Assembly (NCBI RefSeq): GCF_017357245.1
Contig: NZ_CP071612.1
Coordinates: 437,001 to 501,000 of the forward strand
Length of the DNA stretch: 64,000 nucleotides
Source: Rhizobium bangladeshense
GTDB taxonomy: Bacteria > Pseudomonadota > Alphaproteobacteria > Rhizobiales > Rhizobiaceae
Direction of reading: 5' to 3'
Below are positions 16,955-25,650 of this stretch, piece by piece (the stretch's first letter is position 1; each line of letters starts with the position of its first letter). The position numbers and the translations under genes were made by a program. The notes under the pieces are model-generated. The model worked only from the letters and a program-made list of their open reading frames with translations, was not told the origin of the DNA and ran no database searches.

Positions 16955-18205
16955 ATGGCGGAAGAGACGAAGAAGAGGGTGGTCGTCGTCGGCGCGGGCG
17001 TGATCGGCGCCTCGATCGCCTTCGAATTGCAGCGGCGCGGCCTGGAGGTCACGCTGATCGACAAGGGTGAACCCGGACGCGGCACCTCTTTCGGCAATAT
17101 GGCGAGCATCGCGCTCGATTTCGCCGCCGGTTCCGGCCCGTCGACTTGGAAGAAGATCCCCGGCTGGTTGCTCGACCCCGAAGGCCCGGTCTGGTTGCGG
17201 CCTTCCTATGCCGCGCGGATGCTGCCCTGGTTCCTGCGCTTCCTTGCGGCCGGCCGCCCGTCGCGGCTCCGAGAAATCGAGGATGCCGGCATGAGCCTGT
17301 CGCTGCGGGCGCTCGGCGATTCGAGGGAGATGCTGCAGGCGATCGGCGCGTCCGAGCTGATGACGGAGGAGGGCTGTCTCGCCGTTTACGAGACCGAGGC
17401 GGAATTTGCCGCCGACCGCGGCCACCTCGCCATGATGCAGCGCTACGGCCTTGAATTCGAGGTCTTGAGCAACGGCGCCATCCAATATTATGAACCGGCC
17501 CTTTCGTCTGCCATCGCCAAAGCCGTGCTGCTGCCGGACAACAAGTCGATCCGCGATCCCTATGGGCTGGTGGTCAAACTGGCTGACGCCGCCATCGCCG
17601 CTGGCGCAGCCTTCGTCTCCTGCGCTGTGAGGAACATCGAGCGCAAGGGCGACGGCACCCTCGTCGTCCTGCTTGATGACGGACGTCGGATCGAGGCCGG
17701 GTCGGTGGTGCTCGCCGCCGGCGTCCACACCCGTTTCCTCGCGGCAAAGCTCGGCGAACCAATTCCGCTCGAAACCGAGCGCGGCTATCACACGCAGATC
17801 ATGAAGCCGGGCATCTCCATGCGCTATTCGGTGATCTGGCCGCATCGCGCCTTCATGGTGACGCCGACGGCCGGCGGCATCCGTGTCGGCGGCAATGTCG
17901 AACTGGCCGGGCTCGACGCCGCGCCCGATTTCCGCCGGCCGAGGGTGCTTGTGCGCCACGCCCAGCGGGTGCTGCCGGGTCTGAAGGTCGAGGAGGCGAC
18001 GGAATGGATGGGCCATCGCCCCGCCTTGCCCGATACGATCCCGATCATTTCGCCGTCCTCAAAACTGCCGGGTGTTTTCTATGCCACCGGTCATGGCCAT
18101 CTCGGCCTGACATATGCCGCGACGACAGCGCGGTTGATCGGCGATATGGTGAGCGGAGCAAAACCGTCGGTCGATATGACCCCGTTCCGCATAGACCGAT
18201 ACTGA
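16955..18205 (+). CDS. FAD-dependent D-amino acid (hydroxyproline) dehydrogenase, DadA-like
   Basis: 416 aa. An N-terminal FAD-binding fold (VVVVGAGVIGASIAFELQRRGLEVTLIDKG) and a DAO-type C-terminal domain (VGGNVELAGLD; GVFYATGHGHLGLTYAATTARLI) mark it as a soluble or membrane-associated flavin oxidoreductase that oxidises a D-amino acid. The next gene, 52 bp downstream, is a proline-racemase-family enzyme. In known bacterial pathways this pairing epimerises trans-4-hydroxy-L-proline and oxidises the D-epimer, so cis-4-hydroxy-D-proline is the best substrate guess. A perfect palindrome lies just upstream. The later enzymes of that pathway are not in this window. Confidence 0.8.
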   Translation: MAEETKKRVVVVGAGVIGASIAFELQRRGLEVTLIDKGEPGRGTSFGNMASIALDFAAGSGPSTWKKIPGWLLDPEGPVWLRPSYAARMLPWFLRFLAAGRPSRLREIEDAGMSLSLRALGDSREMLQAIGASELMTEEGCLAVYETEAEFAADRGHLAMMQRYGLEFEVLSNGAIQYYEPALSSAIAKAVLLPDNKSIRDPYGLVVKLADAAIAAGAAFVSCAVRNIERKGDGTLVVLLDDGRRIEAGSVVLAAGVHTRFLAAKLGEPIPLETERGYHTQIMKPGISMRYSVIWPHRAFMVTPTAGGIRVGGNVELAGLDAAPDFRRPRVLVRHAQRVLPGLKVEEATEWMGHRPALPDTIPIISPSSKLPGVFYATGHGHLGLTYAATTARLIGDMVSGAKPSVDMTPFRIDRY

Positions 18206-18257
18206 TTGGGAATCGCGTCGACGGCGTCCGCCGTCGCGTCCGAACTGGAGTTTCGAC

Positions 18258-19295
18258 ATGAGATGGAAGCGCACCATCCAACTGCTGGACGTTCATGCGG
18301 AGGGCGAGATCGGCCGCGTCGCGATCGGCGGCGTTCCGAAGATCCCCGGCGAAACCATCGCTGCGCAGCTGCACTGGCTGAACACCGATCCGAAAGGCGA
18401 CGAGCTCCGCCGCTTCCTGTGCCTGGAACCGCGCGGTGCCCCGATCGGCTCGGTCAACCTGCTGCTGCCGGCAAGGCACCCCGACGCCGACGCCGCCTTC
18501 ATCATCCTGCAGCCCGACCAGGCACATGCCAGCTCCGGTTCGAATTCGATCTGCGTGACCACGGCCTTGCTCGAATCCGGCATCGTCGAGATGAAGGAGC
18601 CGGAGACGATCGTGACGCTGGAAACAGCCGCCGGCCTCGTCAAGGCGGTGGCGACCTGCCGCGACGGCCGATGCGAAAAGGTCAGGCTCACCATGGTGCC
18701 CTCCTTCGTCCATGAGCTCGACGTCGAGATCGACACGCCGCATTGGGGAAAGATCAAAGCCGATCTCTGCTACGGCGGCATCTTCTATGCGCTGGTCGAT
18801 GTCGGCCAGATCAATCTCAAGATCGAGAAAGCCAATGCCGCTGGCCTCGTGCAGGCCGGCATGATCTTGAAAGAGCTGATCAATCGCGATATCAAGGTCG
18901 TTCACCCTGAGATCCCGGCGATATCGGGCGTCGCCTACGTAATGTTCCGCGATATCGAGGCGGACGGGACGGTGCGCACCTGCACCACCATGTGGCCTGG
19001 CCGGGCCGACCGCTCGCCCTGCGGCACCGGCAATTCCGCCAATCTCGCCACCCTTTATGCCCGCGGCAAGGCCAAGGTCGGCGACGTCTTCACCTCGAAA
19101 TCGATCATCGGCTCGGAATTCGAGGTCGGCCTGCAGGCGGTGACCGAGGTCGCCGGCCGCCCGGCGGTCATCCCCACCATCACCGGCCGCGGCTTCACCT
19201 TCGGCCTCACCCAGGTCGCGCTCGATCCCTTCGACCCGCATCCCGGCGGCTTCGCCCTGACGGATGTCTGGGGGCCGTCGGCGGGGGAGATTTGA
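18258..19295 (+). CDS. Proline racemase family: 4-hydroxyproline epimerase or trans-3-hydroxyproline dehydratase
   Basis: 345 aa with CTGGAG upstream of the ATG. The family normally uses two Cys as acid/base catalysts. Here the first site reads SSGSNSIC, with Ser93 in place of Cys, and the second, RSPCGTGNSANL, keeps Cys254. It therefore belongs to the Ser/Cys subgroup rather than the Cys/Cys epimerases or the Cys/Thr dehydratases. Together with the DadA-like gene upstream this supports a role in hydroxyproline use, relevant for bacteria on plant cell-wall or collagen-like proteins. Whether it epimerises or dehydrates cannot be read from the sequence alone. Confidence 0.82.
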   Translation: MRWKRTIQLLDVHAEGEIGRVAIGGVPKIPGETIAAQLHWLNTDPKGDELRRFLCLEPRGAPIGSVNLLLPARHPDADAAFIILQPDQAHASSGSNSICVTTALLESGIVEMKEPETIVTLETAAGLVKAVATCRDGRCEKVRLTMVPSFVHELDVEIDTPHWGKIKADLCYGGIFYALVDVGQINLKIEKANAAGLVQAGMILKELINRDIKVVHPEIPAISGVAYVMFRDIEADGTVRTCTTMWPGRADRSPCGTGNSANLATLYARGKAKVGDVFTSKSIIGSEFEVGLQAVTEVAGRPAVIPTITGRGFTFGLTQVALDPFDPHPGGFALTDVWGPSAGEI

Positions 19296-19672
19296 GCGGT
19301 TCGAGCAGTGCTGAATGCGTGGTGATTTCCCGGCGGTTTGGGCCGATGTCTACCCGCACCAGCGACATAGGTGGCGGGTCTCCGCCACAACTCGTTGGGG
19401 CGGAGTGAAAGCATCGAAAATTCGATCTGCCAGACGAGGCTGCGCGGGATCCAAAGTCCGAATATCAGTGTAGTCTTCGAAGGTTACCGCGCGTTCCGGG
19501 GCCAAGCCATGGACGTTTCGCTGCGCGTAAGGATATCTTCGCCGCAAATCGGATGGGGCCGCATGGGATCGACACGAGTGACGCTGGAGGGCCGTGGACG
19601 AAAAACGGGGGGATCGATCAGCGCTGCGCCGGCGCGGCGACGTCGGCCATAAGGCTACGCCGTCAGCGAAGG
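19296..19672. other. Intergenic region with no supported gene
   Basis: About 380 bp between convergent genes. Short frames exist on both strands, but none has a ribosome-binding site and a protein-like composition together. No terminator with a clear T run was found. Confidence 0.5.
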
Positions 19673-21223
19673 TCAGTCAGTTTGCCGGGTTTGAAGATCC
19701 ACCTCGCGTAGCAGTTCCTCCAGGCGCCGCGCCCATTCCTTGTTGCCATCTCTGAACGGGCCAAGCGCATCGCCGGCAGCTTCGGGAAAATCGCTTGCCG
19801 CGGCGGCAAAGCGGCGAGCCTGCTGGCGATCTCCAACGGCCGCGTGGCAGCACGCCTGAATGCGCAGCAGCGCCGGCCAGTCAGGCCGCGCCTTTAGCGC
19901 AGTACGCCCGGTCTCGAGCGCGCCTCCGACGTCGCCGGAAAAAAACAGTGCGAGCATCAGCAGGCTGAACCAGACGCCGTTCTGCGGATCATGGGGGTTG
20001 AGTTCGAGGCCGTGCGCCAGGGGCTTGCGCGCACCGGCCGCATCGCCTGAAAACAGGTCCGCCATGCCGAGGACGAGATGCCCCAGGGCGAAGCTCGAAC
20101 CGAGCTCGATCGACCGTTCTGCCGCCAGGATCGCCTGCTCGGGCCGGCCTGAGTAAGCCGATACGATCGCCAGCGCATAATGCGCGTACGGATTTCGCGC
20201 GTCGAGATAGATTGCCCGCAGCGCCGCATCCAATCCTTCCTTGCCGTCCTCCGCAGGGTTGTCGGTCCAGCCGTAGGCTATCAGCCCGGCATTCACCCGT
20301 GCCCGCCAGATCTGCGCTTCTGGAAGCATGGGATCGAGCTGCGCCGCGTCGCGGAAGAAACGGCGTGCGAGAAGGTGGGTCGGCTGTGTGACCTTGTGGA
20401 AGTTGAACGTGCCTTGCCGTACGAGATCCCAGGCCGTGATGTTGCCGGTGTGGGGAGCAACCAGAAGCCCATGGCGCAGCAGCAGCTCAGGCTCGATCGC
20501 CGCTGCGATCCGCTCGGCGATGGCGTCTTGCACCGCAAATAGATCGGCCATCTGGAGATCGTAATGTTCGGACCAGACGGTGGCGCCTTCCGCAGTGTCG
20601 GCGAGGTGCACCGATATTCGGATTCGATCGCCGCTCTGGCGGATAGCCCCATCCACAAGGAAATCGACGCCAAGTTCGCGCGCGATCGCCTGCGGATCCT
20701 TCGAGCCATTCCTCCTGCAGAAACTCGCCCCACGTGAGGCGACGCGGAACCATCTGAACCGGGCAAGCGCCATGATCAGATCGTCGGCGACACCGTCGGC
20801 GAGATACTGTCTTTCAGCATCGCCGGCGAGATTTTCGAAGGGCAGGACTGCAATCCCGGGGATCGGCCTGGTCTCGGCGTGCCATACGCTATCGGCTCCG
20901 TCGGTGCGGCTCTCCACCACACCGGAAAATCTATATCCGACCCGTGGGACGGTGACGATCCATTCGCTGCCGTCCGATGCGGGCCCGAGCAGCTTGCGAA
21001 GGGCGGCAATCTGAACGGAAAGATTGCTTTCCTGGACGGCCAATCCCGGCCAAACGGCGTCCATCAGGGCGGACTTCGAGACCACACCTCCCTGTGCCGA
21101 GAGCAGTGTGGCGAGCAGCGAGGCGCCGCGGGCGCCGATGGCGACAGGCCTCTTGTCGCGGAGCAGACATCCGTTCTCGGCAATGAACTTGAAGTGACCG
21201 AATGCAAGGGGCGGCGTGTTCAT
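19673..21223 (-). CDS. CadC-like winged-helix regulator with TolB-like and TPR domains
   Basis: 516 aa from the ATG at 21223; a longer frame adds 60 residues that resemble a noncoding leader. Residues about 5-95 form an OmpR/CadC-type winged helix (LLATLLSAQGGVVSKSALMDAVWPG, then LSVQIAALRKLLG and VPRVGYRFSG). A TolB-like segment follows (IAVLPFENLAGDAERQYLADGVADDLIMAL), then several tetratricopeptide repeats to the end. There is no transmembrane helix, unlike true CadC. Such proteins are common in rhizobia, where a few are linked to adenylate-cyclase-like regulators. It is divergent from the cupin gene, which it may control. Confidence 0.8.
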   Translation of the reverse strand: MNTPPLAFGHFKFIAENGCLLRDKRPVAIGARGASLLATLLSAQGGVVSKSALMDAVWPGLAVQESNLSVQIAALRKLLGPASDGSEWIVTVPRVGYRFSGVVESRTDGADSVWHAETRPIPGIAVLPFENLAGDAERQYLADGVADDLIMALARFRWFRVASRGASFCRRNGSKDPQAIARELGVDFLVDGAIRQSGDRIRISVHLADTAEGATVWSEHYDLQMADLFAVQDAIAERIAAAIEPELLLRHGLLVAPHTGNITAWDLVRQGTFNFHKVTQPTHLLARRFFRDAAQLDPMLPEAQIWRARVNAGLIAYGWTDNPAEDGKEGLDAALRAIYLDARNPYAHYALAIVSAYSGRPEQAILAAERSIELGSSFALGHLVLGMADLFSGDAAGARKPLAHGLELNPHDPQNGVWFSLLMLALFFSGDVGGALETGRTALKARPDWPALLRIQACCHAAVGDRQQARRFAAAASDFPEAAGDALGPFRDGNKEWARRLEELLREVDLQTRQTD

Positions 21224-21341
21224 GGCCGCAAATAATACGCCAATTTCGTACCTTTTCGGAATTTTTCGGCTGCGCTTCAGGACTTGCGCCGGCTGAGCGC
21301 GCAGGGTTGGTGCCATTGCAGCGATCGAAGTGGTGAGAGCG

Positions 21342-21776
21342 ATGACGAACAAAGCAACGCAACCGAAGCAATCCGAAACATTCGTTGCGAGAGTCGTTCG
21401 CACCGGCGGCAGCCATGTCGCCAGGCAGGGATCGGTCTATCGCTCCGGCGTCTCGGCTGAAAGCGTCGGATCAAGCATGCTGTGGCTCGGAACGATTTCG
21501 CTGCCGGCCGGCAGACGAACCAGCGCCCACTGCCACCAGGGTCACGAGACGGCCCTGCTGATGACCGCGGGCAAAGAGATCGAGATCTGGTCGGGAGCAG
21601 CGCTCGAACGCTGCGAAACGGTCTGCCCCGGCGATTACCTGTTCATTCCGGCTGGCGTTCCTCATGTCGCCGTCAATCGCAGCAGCGAAGATGCCGAGTT
21701 CCTCGGCGCTCGCAACGACCCCGCGGCCAATGAGAGCGTCGTTCTGATGCCGGAGCTCGACGCGATCGTACCCTGA
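21342..21776 (+). CDS. Cupin-domain protein
   Basis: 144 aa from ATG at 21342; an in-frame GTG 12 bp earlier is an alternative. The cupin motifs are SAHCHQGHETALLMTAG (metal-binding His and Glu) and PGDYLFIPAGVPHVAVN (last His). Single cupins bind a metal and a small molecule; the function here is open. It is divergent from the CadC-like regulator and precedes the RidA-family gene by about 100 bp, so these two may be one unit. Confidence 0.8.
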   Translation: MTNKATQPKQSETFVARVVRTGGSHVARQGSVYRSGVSAESVGSSMLWLGTISLPAGRRTSAHCHQGHETALLMTAGKEIEIWSGAALERCETVCPGDYLFIPAGVPHVAVNRSSEDAEFLGARNDPAANESVVLMPELDAIVP

Positions 21777-21875
21777 GGCATATCGCCCGGGACCGTGCAG
21801 AGGTTCCGGGTCGCGAAGCCCCGCCACTTTGGCGCGTCGTGCTCTGATCACACCGATCACAACGGGAGGTGCATT

Positions 21876-22358
21876 ATGGCGATCATCGAACAGCGTTTGG
21901 CCGAAATGGGTCTGGAACTGCCCGAGCCTTTGAAGGTTCACGAGGGGCTGCGCTTGCCCTTCGCCTGGGTTCGCCTGCGCGGCAATCGAGCTTACATTTC
22001 CGGCCACGTCGCCTGCAACCGCGACGGGACCTTGGCGCAGCCGCTCGGCAAGGTCGGGTCCGAGGTTTCGCCGGAGCAGGGCTACGCGTCGGCGCGGCTC
22101 GTGGCGCTCGCTCATCTCGCGAGCCTCAAGCGGGCTGTCGGCGATCTCGATCGGGTCACGGCTTGGCTGCGCGTCTTTGCCATGGTCAACGTTGCGCCGG
22201 GGTTCAATGAGACGCCGCTGGTCACCAACGGTTATTCCGATCTGATCCTGGCGCTGTACGGACCTGATGTCGGCGCCCACGCCCGCTCGTCCATCGGCAT
22301 GGCGATTCCATTGAATGCGCCGGTGAATTGCGAAGCGGAAGTCGAAATCGACGGGTGA
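21876..22358 (+). CDS. RidA (YjgF/YER057c/UK114) family protein
   Basis: 160 aa from the ATG at 21876, which has GGGAGG upstream; the frame runs further back without a site. This is the longer subfamily (about 150 aa) with LGLELPEP and FAWVRLRGNRAYISGHVACNRDG at the start and the conserved VNVAPGFNETPLVTNGYSDLILALYGPDVGAHARSS region, which keeps the Arg that binds substrate carboxylates. RidA proteins hydrolyse reactive enamine/imine intermediates from PLP enzymes. The neighbour is a cupin. Confidence 0.85.
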   Translation: MAIIEQRLAEMGLELPEPLKVHEGLRLPFAWVRLRGNRAYISGHVACNRDGTLAQPLGKVGSEVSPEQGYASARLVALAHLASLKRAVGDLDRVTAWLRVFAMVNVAPGFNETPLVTNGYSDLILALYGPDVGAHARSSIGMAIPLNAPVNCEAEVEIDG

Positions 22359-22462
22359 GCGCTCGTGCCTGTCACCGCCGCGGTTCCGCGCGGCGGGCAT
22401 GAAGACAATGGCTCTATGCATTCGTTGAAAGCGTCTTGAGCGCCCTTTCTGCGTTCGCCGCC

Positions 22463-22933
22463 CTAATACACAAAGGGGTCCACCTCGGCCTGCGCACCCG
22501 CCTCCTTCGGATAGATCACGCCCTTGCGCAGGATGATGTTGGCATAGAGCCTGGGCTCGCTGGTCTGGATCAGCGCATGGGCCGCCCGCACCCTGCCGTA
22601 GAAATCCTGGCCGACCAGCGGCACCACCTGGCGATGGGGGTCGTGGCGGGCGCAGCAGTCGATCATTTCCTCATGCACCGGATCGAGCTTGTCGCGCTCG
22701 GCCTTGACGGTCGAGCGGAAGATCGCTTCCGGCACGAAATCGTCGATCGGCAGCACGCTGAGCACGGCGTTGAGAACCGGGATGAGGTGGTGGCCGTCGA
22801 GCCGGATCAGCCGGCGGGCATGTTCGACTCCGGGATAGTTGCCGTCGACGATTGCGATCTCGTCGCCGTGGCCCATTGCCCGAAGCGTAAAAAGCAATTC
22901 AGGGCTCAAGAGCGGATCAAGTCCCTTCAGCAT
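22463..22933 (-). CDS. RbsD/FucU family sugar mutarotase
   Basis: 156 aa. It has the family start MLKGLDPLLSPELLFTLRAMGHGDEIAIVDGNYPG, with the catalytic His and Asp regions, and ends with LYANIILRKGVIYP. RbsD/FucU enzymes interconvert anomers or pyran/furan forms of free sugars so that transported sugar matches the next enzyme. It overlaps the ROK regulator by 17 bp and lies next to the fructose transporter, so a fructose or related sugar is plausible. A second member in this window (56303) belongs to the fucose cluster. Confidence 0.85.
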   Translation of the reverse strand: MLKGLDPLLSPELLFTLRAMGHGDEIAIVDGNYPGVEHARRLIRLDGHHLIPVLNAVLSVLPIDDFVPEAIFRSTVKAERDKLDPVHEEMIDCCARHDPHRQVVPLVGQDFYGRVRAAHALIQTSEPRLYANIILRKGVIYPKEAGAQAEVDPFVY

Positions 22934-24164
22934 GGTCTACCTCCTTGAAGAGTACGTTCTGGTCGGTGAGATAGCGCGCAAAGATCGGCAGGCTGGCGCC
23001 GCCGATCGCGCGTGCCTGCGCGCCGACTGCGCCCTCGATGATTTCGGGCATGAGGACGCCCTGCAGGTCGAGCTTGGCGGCTTCGTCGATCGTTGCTTGC
23101 ACGACGCGGCTGCGCACCCAATGGGGAAAGCCGCCGTCGATGACGGCGGCGCTGAAATCGACGATCGAGGCGGCGGCGACGATCGCCTGGGCCAGCGCCT
23201 TGGCGGTATCCTGGATCCAGGCCTCCATCGGTTCCCCGAAATCCACCCAGTCGTCGGCGGAATACCAGAGCGGCTCAGGATCGATGCCGCGCTCGCGCAG
23301 CATGTTTTCCAGCACGAAGATCGAGGCGATTTCGAGCAGCTGCTTGGTTTTGCCATTCCTGTCGCGCACGGGCAACGGCCCGATCGCGCCCGCCGTGCCG
23401 GTGCGGCCGGAAAAGATCGCCGAATTCAGGACGATGCCGCCGCCGATGAAGGAGCCTATGAAGAAATAGACGAAGTCGGGATAGGAGGGGCCGACGCCGA
23501 AGACGAGTTCGGCCCCGCAGGCGCTGGTCGCATCGTTCTGCAGGAAGACGGGGTGGGAGACGCGCGCGGCGATATCTGCCTGCAGGTCGACATCCCGCCA
23601 GACCTCCATGGCGCCGGGCGGCGCCCCCACCTCTTCTGCCCAGTTCCACAGCTCGAACGGGGCGGCGATGCCGAGGCCGGCGATGCGGCTGCGCTGCTTG
23701 TCGTCGAGCCGGCTTTCGATCTCCTGAATGCCTGCGGTGACGAAGGCGAGGATGTCTTGCGGCAGCGGGTAGGCATAGGTCTGGTGCAACTGCATGCGGA
23801 TTCGGCCGACGAAATCCATCAGCACCAGATCGGCGCTGCGCCGGCCCATCTTCAGGCCGAAGGAATAGACGGCGTCGGGATTGAGATGCATCGGGATCGA
23901 CGGCTGACCGACACGGCCGCGCACCGGCGCCCCGCGCGACAGCAGCCCTTCCTTTTCCAGAACCCGCATGATGACCGAGACGGTCTGCGCCGAAAGCCCG
24001 CTGCGGCGGGCGATATCGGCCTTCGACAGTGCGCCGTAAAGGCGCACCAGCGACAGCACGAGCCGTTCGTTATAGGCGCGCACCCGGACCTGATTCGCAC
24101 CACCGGCCGGATTTAGAATTGGCGGCGGAACCGGTGTGTGTTCCGGTCCATCCAAAGACGACAT
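22917..24164 (-). CDS. frcR: ROK-family transcriptional regulator (FrcR-like)
   Basis: 415 aa with a strong GGGAGGAG site. An N-terminal winged helix (LSLVRLYGALSKADIARRSGLSAQTVSVIMRVLEKEGLL) is followed by a ROK sugar-kinase-like domain. The usual zinc motif (CxCGxxGC) is absent: the matching place reads SGRTGTAGAIGPLPVRD, so it is a zinc-less ROK repressor. It is divergent from frcB. In Sinorhizobium a ROK protein, FrcR, sits in the same place beside frcBCAK; the symbol is given on that basis. Confidence 0.78.
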   Translation of the reverse strand: MSSLDGPEHTPVPPPILNPAGGANQVRVRAYNERLVLSLVRLYGALSKADIARRSGLSAQTVSVIMRVLEKEGLLSRGAPVRGRVGQPSIPMHLNPDAVYSFGLKMGRRSADLVLMDFVGRIRMQLHQTYAYPLPQDILAFVTAGIQEIESRLDDKQRSRIAGLGIAAPFELWNWAEEVGAPPGAMEVWRDVDLQADIAARVSHPVFLQNDATSACGAELVFGVGPSYPDFVYFFIGSFIGGGIVLNSAIFSGRTGTAGAIGPLPVRDRNGKTKQLLEIASIFVLENMLRERGIDPEPLWYSADDWVDFGEPMEAWIQDTAKALAQAIVAAASIVDFSAAVIDGGFPHWVRSRVVQATIDEAAKLDLQGVLMPEIIEGAVGAQARAIGGASLPIFARYLTDQNVLFKEVDHAEGT

Positions 24165-24309
24165 GGCCGCTCCTCCCGAGCGTTCGCCTCCTGCATTCTC
24201 CTCATCGGAGGCGATGTGAAAAACATGCAGCAGCTCAAAGCGGTACCGCGTTCGTCGCGTCTGAGACGCGCGGCGCTGTACACTGTAACTCTATCGAGCA
24301 TGCCACATC

Positions 24310-24367
24310 GAATTAATAATTCAATTGGATTTATTTATTGACAAGCGGATTTCTTTCGCTCTTAATT
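24310..24367 (+). promoter_or_regulatory. Probable frcB promoter and operator
   Basis: TTGACA at 24338-24343 and TTAATT at 24362-24367 are 18 bp apart, a reasonable sigma-70 pair. The palindrome GAATTAATAATTC (24310-24322) lies just upstream in an AT-rich patch and may bind the ROK regulator. The start codon of frcB is about 110 bp downstream. Confidence 0.45.
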
Positions 24368-24478
24368 GCCGTCGTCAAGGGCACCGGCAGCTTTGGAGCT
24401 ATCGCGACTGAAGCGAAGTGTCATATTCTGAAAATTCCGGCCCGCAGGGGCGGCGCCGGCAAACTCTGGGAGGAGTTC

Positions 24479-25498
24479 ATGAAGAAATCAGTTCTCGCAT
24501 TTGGCGCGCTCGCGCTCGGTGTCGCTTTTTCCGCTCCGGCGATGGCGGCTGAAGTTTCCGCCTGCCTGATCACCAAGACCGACACCAACCCCTTCTTCGT
24601 CAAGATGAAGGAAGGTGCGACGGCCAAGGCCAAGGAACTCGGCGTTTCGCTGAAGTCCTATGCCGGCAAGATCGACGGTGACAGCGAAAGCCAGGTCGCA
24701 GCGATCGAAAGCTGCATCGCCGACGGCGCAAAGGGCATCCTGCTGACGGCTTCGGACACCAAGGGCATCGTGCCTGCGGTCAAGAAGGCCCGCGACGCCG
24801 GTCTGCTGGTCATCGCGCTCGACACGCCGCTCGAGCCGGCCGATGCCGCCGACGCCACCTTCGCCACCGACAACCTGCTCGCCGGCAAGCTGATCGGCCA
24901 GTGGGCCAAGGAAACCCTCGGCGACAAGGCCAAGGACGCCAAAGTCGGCTTCCTCGACCTGACGCCGTCGCAGCCGACGGTCGACGTTCTGCGCGACCAG
25001 GGCTTCATGATGGGCTTCGGCATCGACCCGAAGAACCCGGACAAGATCGGCGACGAAGACGACAGCCGCATCGTCGGCCATGACGTGACCAACGGCAACG
25101 AGGAAGGCGGCCGCAAGGCCATGGAAAACCTTCTGCAGAAGGATCCGAGCATCAACGTCATCCACACGATCAACGAGCCGGCCGCTGTCGGCGCCTACCA
25201 GGCGCTGAAGGCCGTCGGCATGGAAAAGAATGTTCTGATCGTTTCGGTTGATGGCGGTTGCCCGGGTGTGAAGTCGGTCAAGGAAGGTGTCATCGGCGCC
25301 ACCTCGCAGCAATATCCGCTGCTGATGGCGTCGCTCGGTATCGAGGCGATCAAGAAGTTCGCCGACTCCGGTGAAAAGCCGAAGCCGACCGAAGGCAAGT
25401 CCTTCTTCGACACCGGCGTCTCGCTCGTGACCGACAAGCCGGTCTCCGGCGTCAAATCGATCGACACCAAGGAAGGCACGGACAAGTGCTGGGGCTGA
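24479..25498 (+). CDS. frcB: Fructose ABC transporter, periplasmic binding protein
   Basis: 339 aa from the ATG at 24479, with GGGAGGAG directly upstream; the frame runs 47 codons further without a site. Signal peptide [23 protein letters not shown] is cleaved near AMA-A. The mature protein is a CUT2 periplasmic binding protein (ribose/fructose type): [18 protein letters not shown] at the start and [22 protein letters not shown] near the end. It closely resembles what I recall of Sinorhizobium FrcB, which binds fructose, ribose and mannose. A hairpin follows the stop, as usual for highly expressed binding proteins. Confidence 0.92.
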   Translation: MKKSVLAFGALALGVAFSAPAMAAEVSACLITKTDTNPFFVKMKEGATAKAKELGVSLKSYAGKIDGDSESQVAAIESCIADGAKGILLTASDTKGIVPAVKKARDAGLLVIALDTPLEPADAADATFATDNLLAGKLIGQWAKETLGDKAKDAKVGFLDLTPSQPTVDVLRDQGFMMGFGIDPKNPDKIGDEDDSRIVGHDVTNGNEEGGRKAMENLLQKDPSINVIHTINEPAAVGAYQALKAVGMEKNVLIVSVDGGCPGVKSVKEGVIGATSQQYPLLMASLGIEAIKKFADSGEKPKPTEGKSFFDTGVSLVTDKPVSGVKSIDTKEGTDKCWG

Positions 25499-25520
25499 GC
25501 CCGATCTCTTGAAACAGAAG

Positions 25521-25550
25521 ACGGCCGGGGCTTGATCCTCGGCCGTTTTG
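25521..25550 (+). terminator. Hairpin between frcB and frcC (attenuator)
   Basis: ACGGCCG pairs with CGGCCGT across an inner GGG..CCT and a loop, and TTTT follows. Because frcC, frcA and frcK continue in the same direction, this is probably a partial terminator or 3' stabiliser that raises frcB message over the rest. Confidence 0.65.
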
Positions 25551-25650
25551 GACGGACGATGTGCCGTCGCTCCACCGGCTAAGCAACGAACGGATGAACA
25601 GGAGTGACGGCCTCCGCGCGGGTTCGGCGCGCGGATGCGGAGGAGGAACC

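Noticed and set aside
22839..24116. 425-codon frame antisense to the ROK regulator
   Set aside because: The ROK gene carries an HTH and kinase-like fold; the antisense frame is Asp/Gly/His-rich noise.
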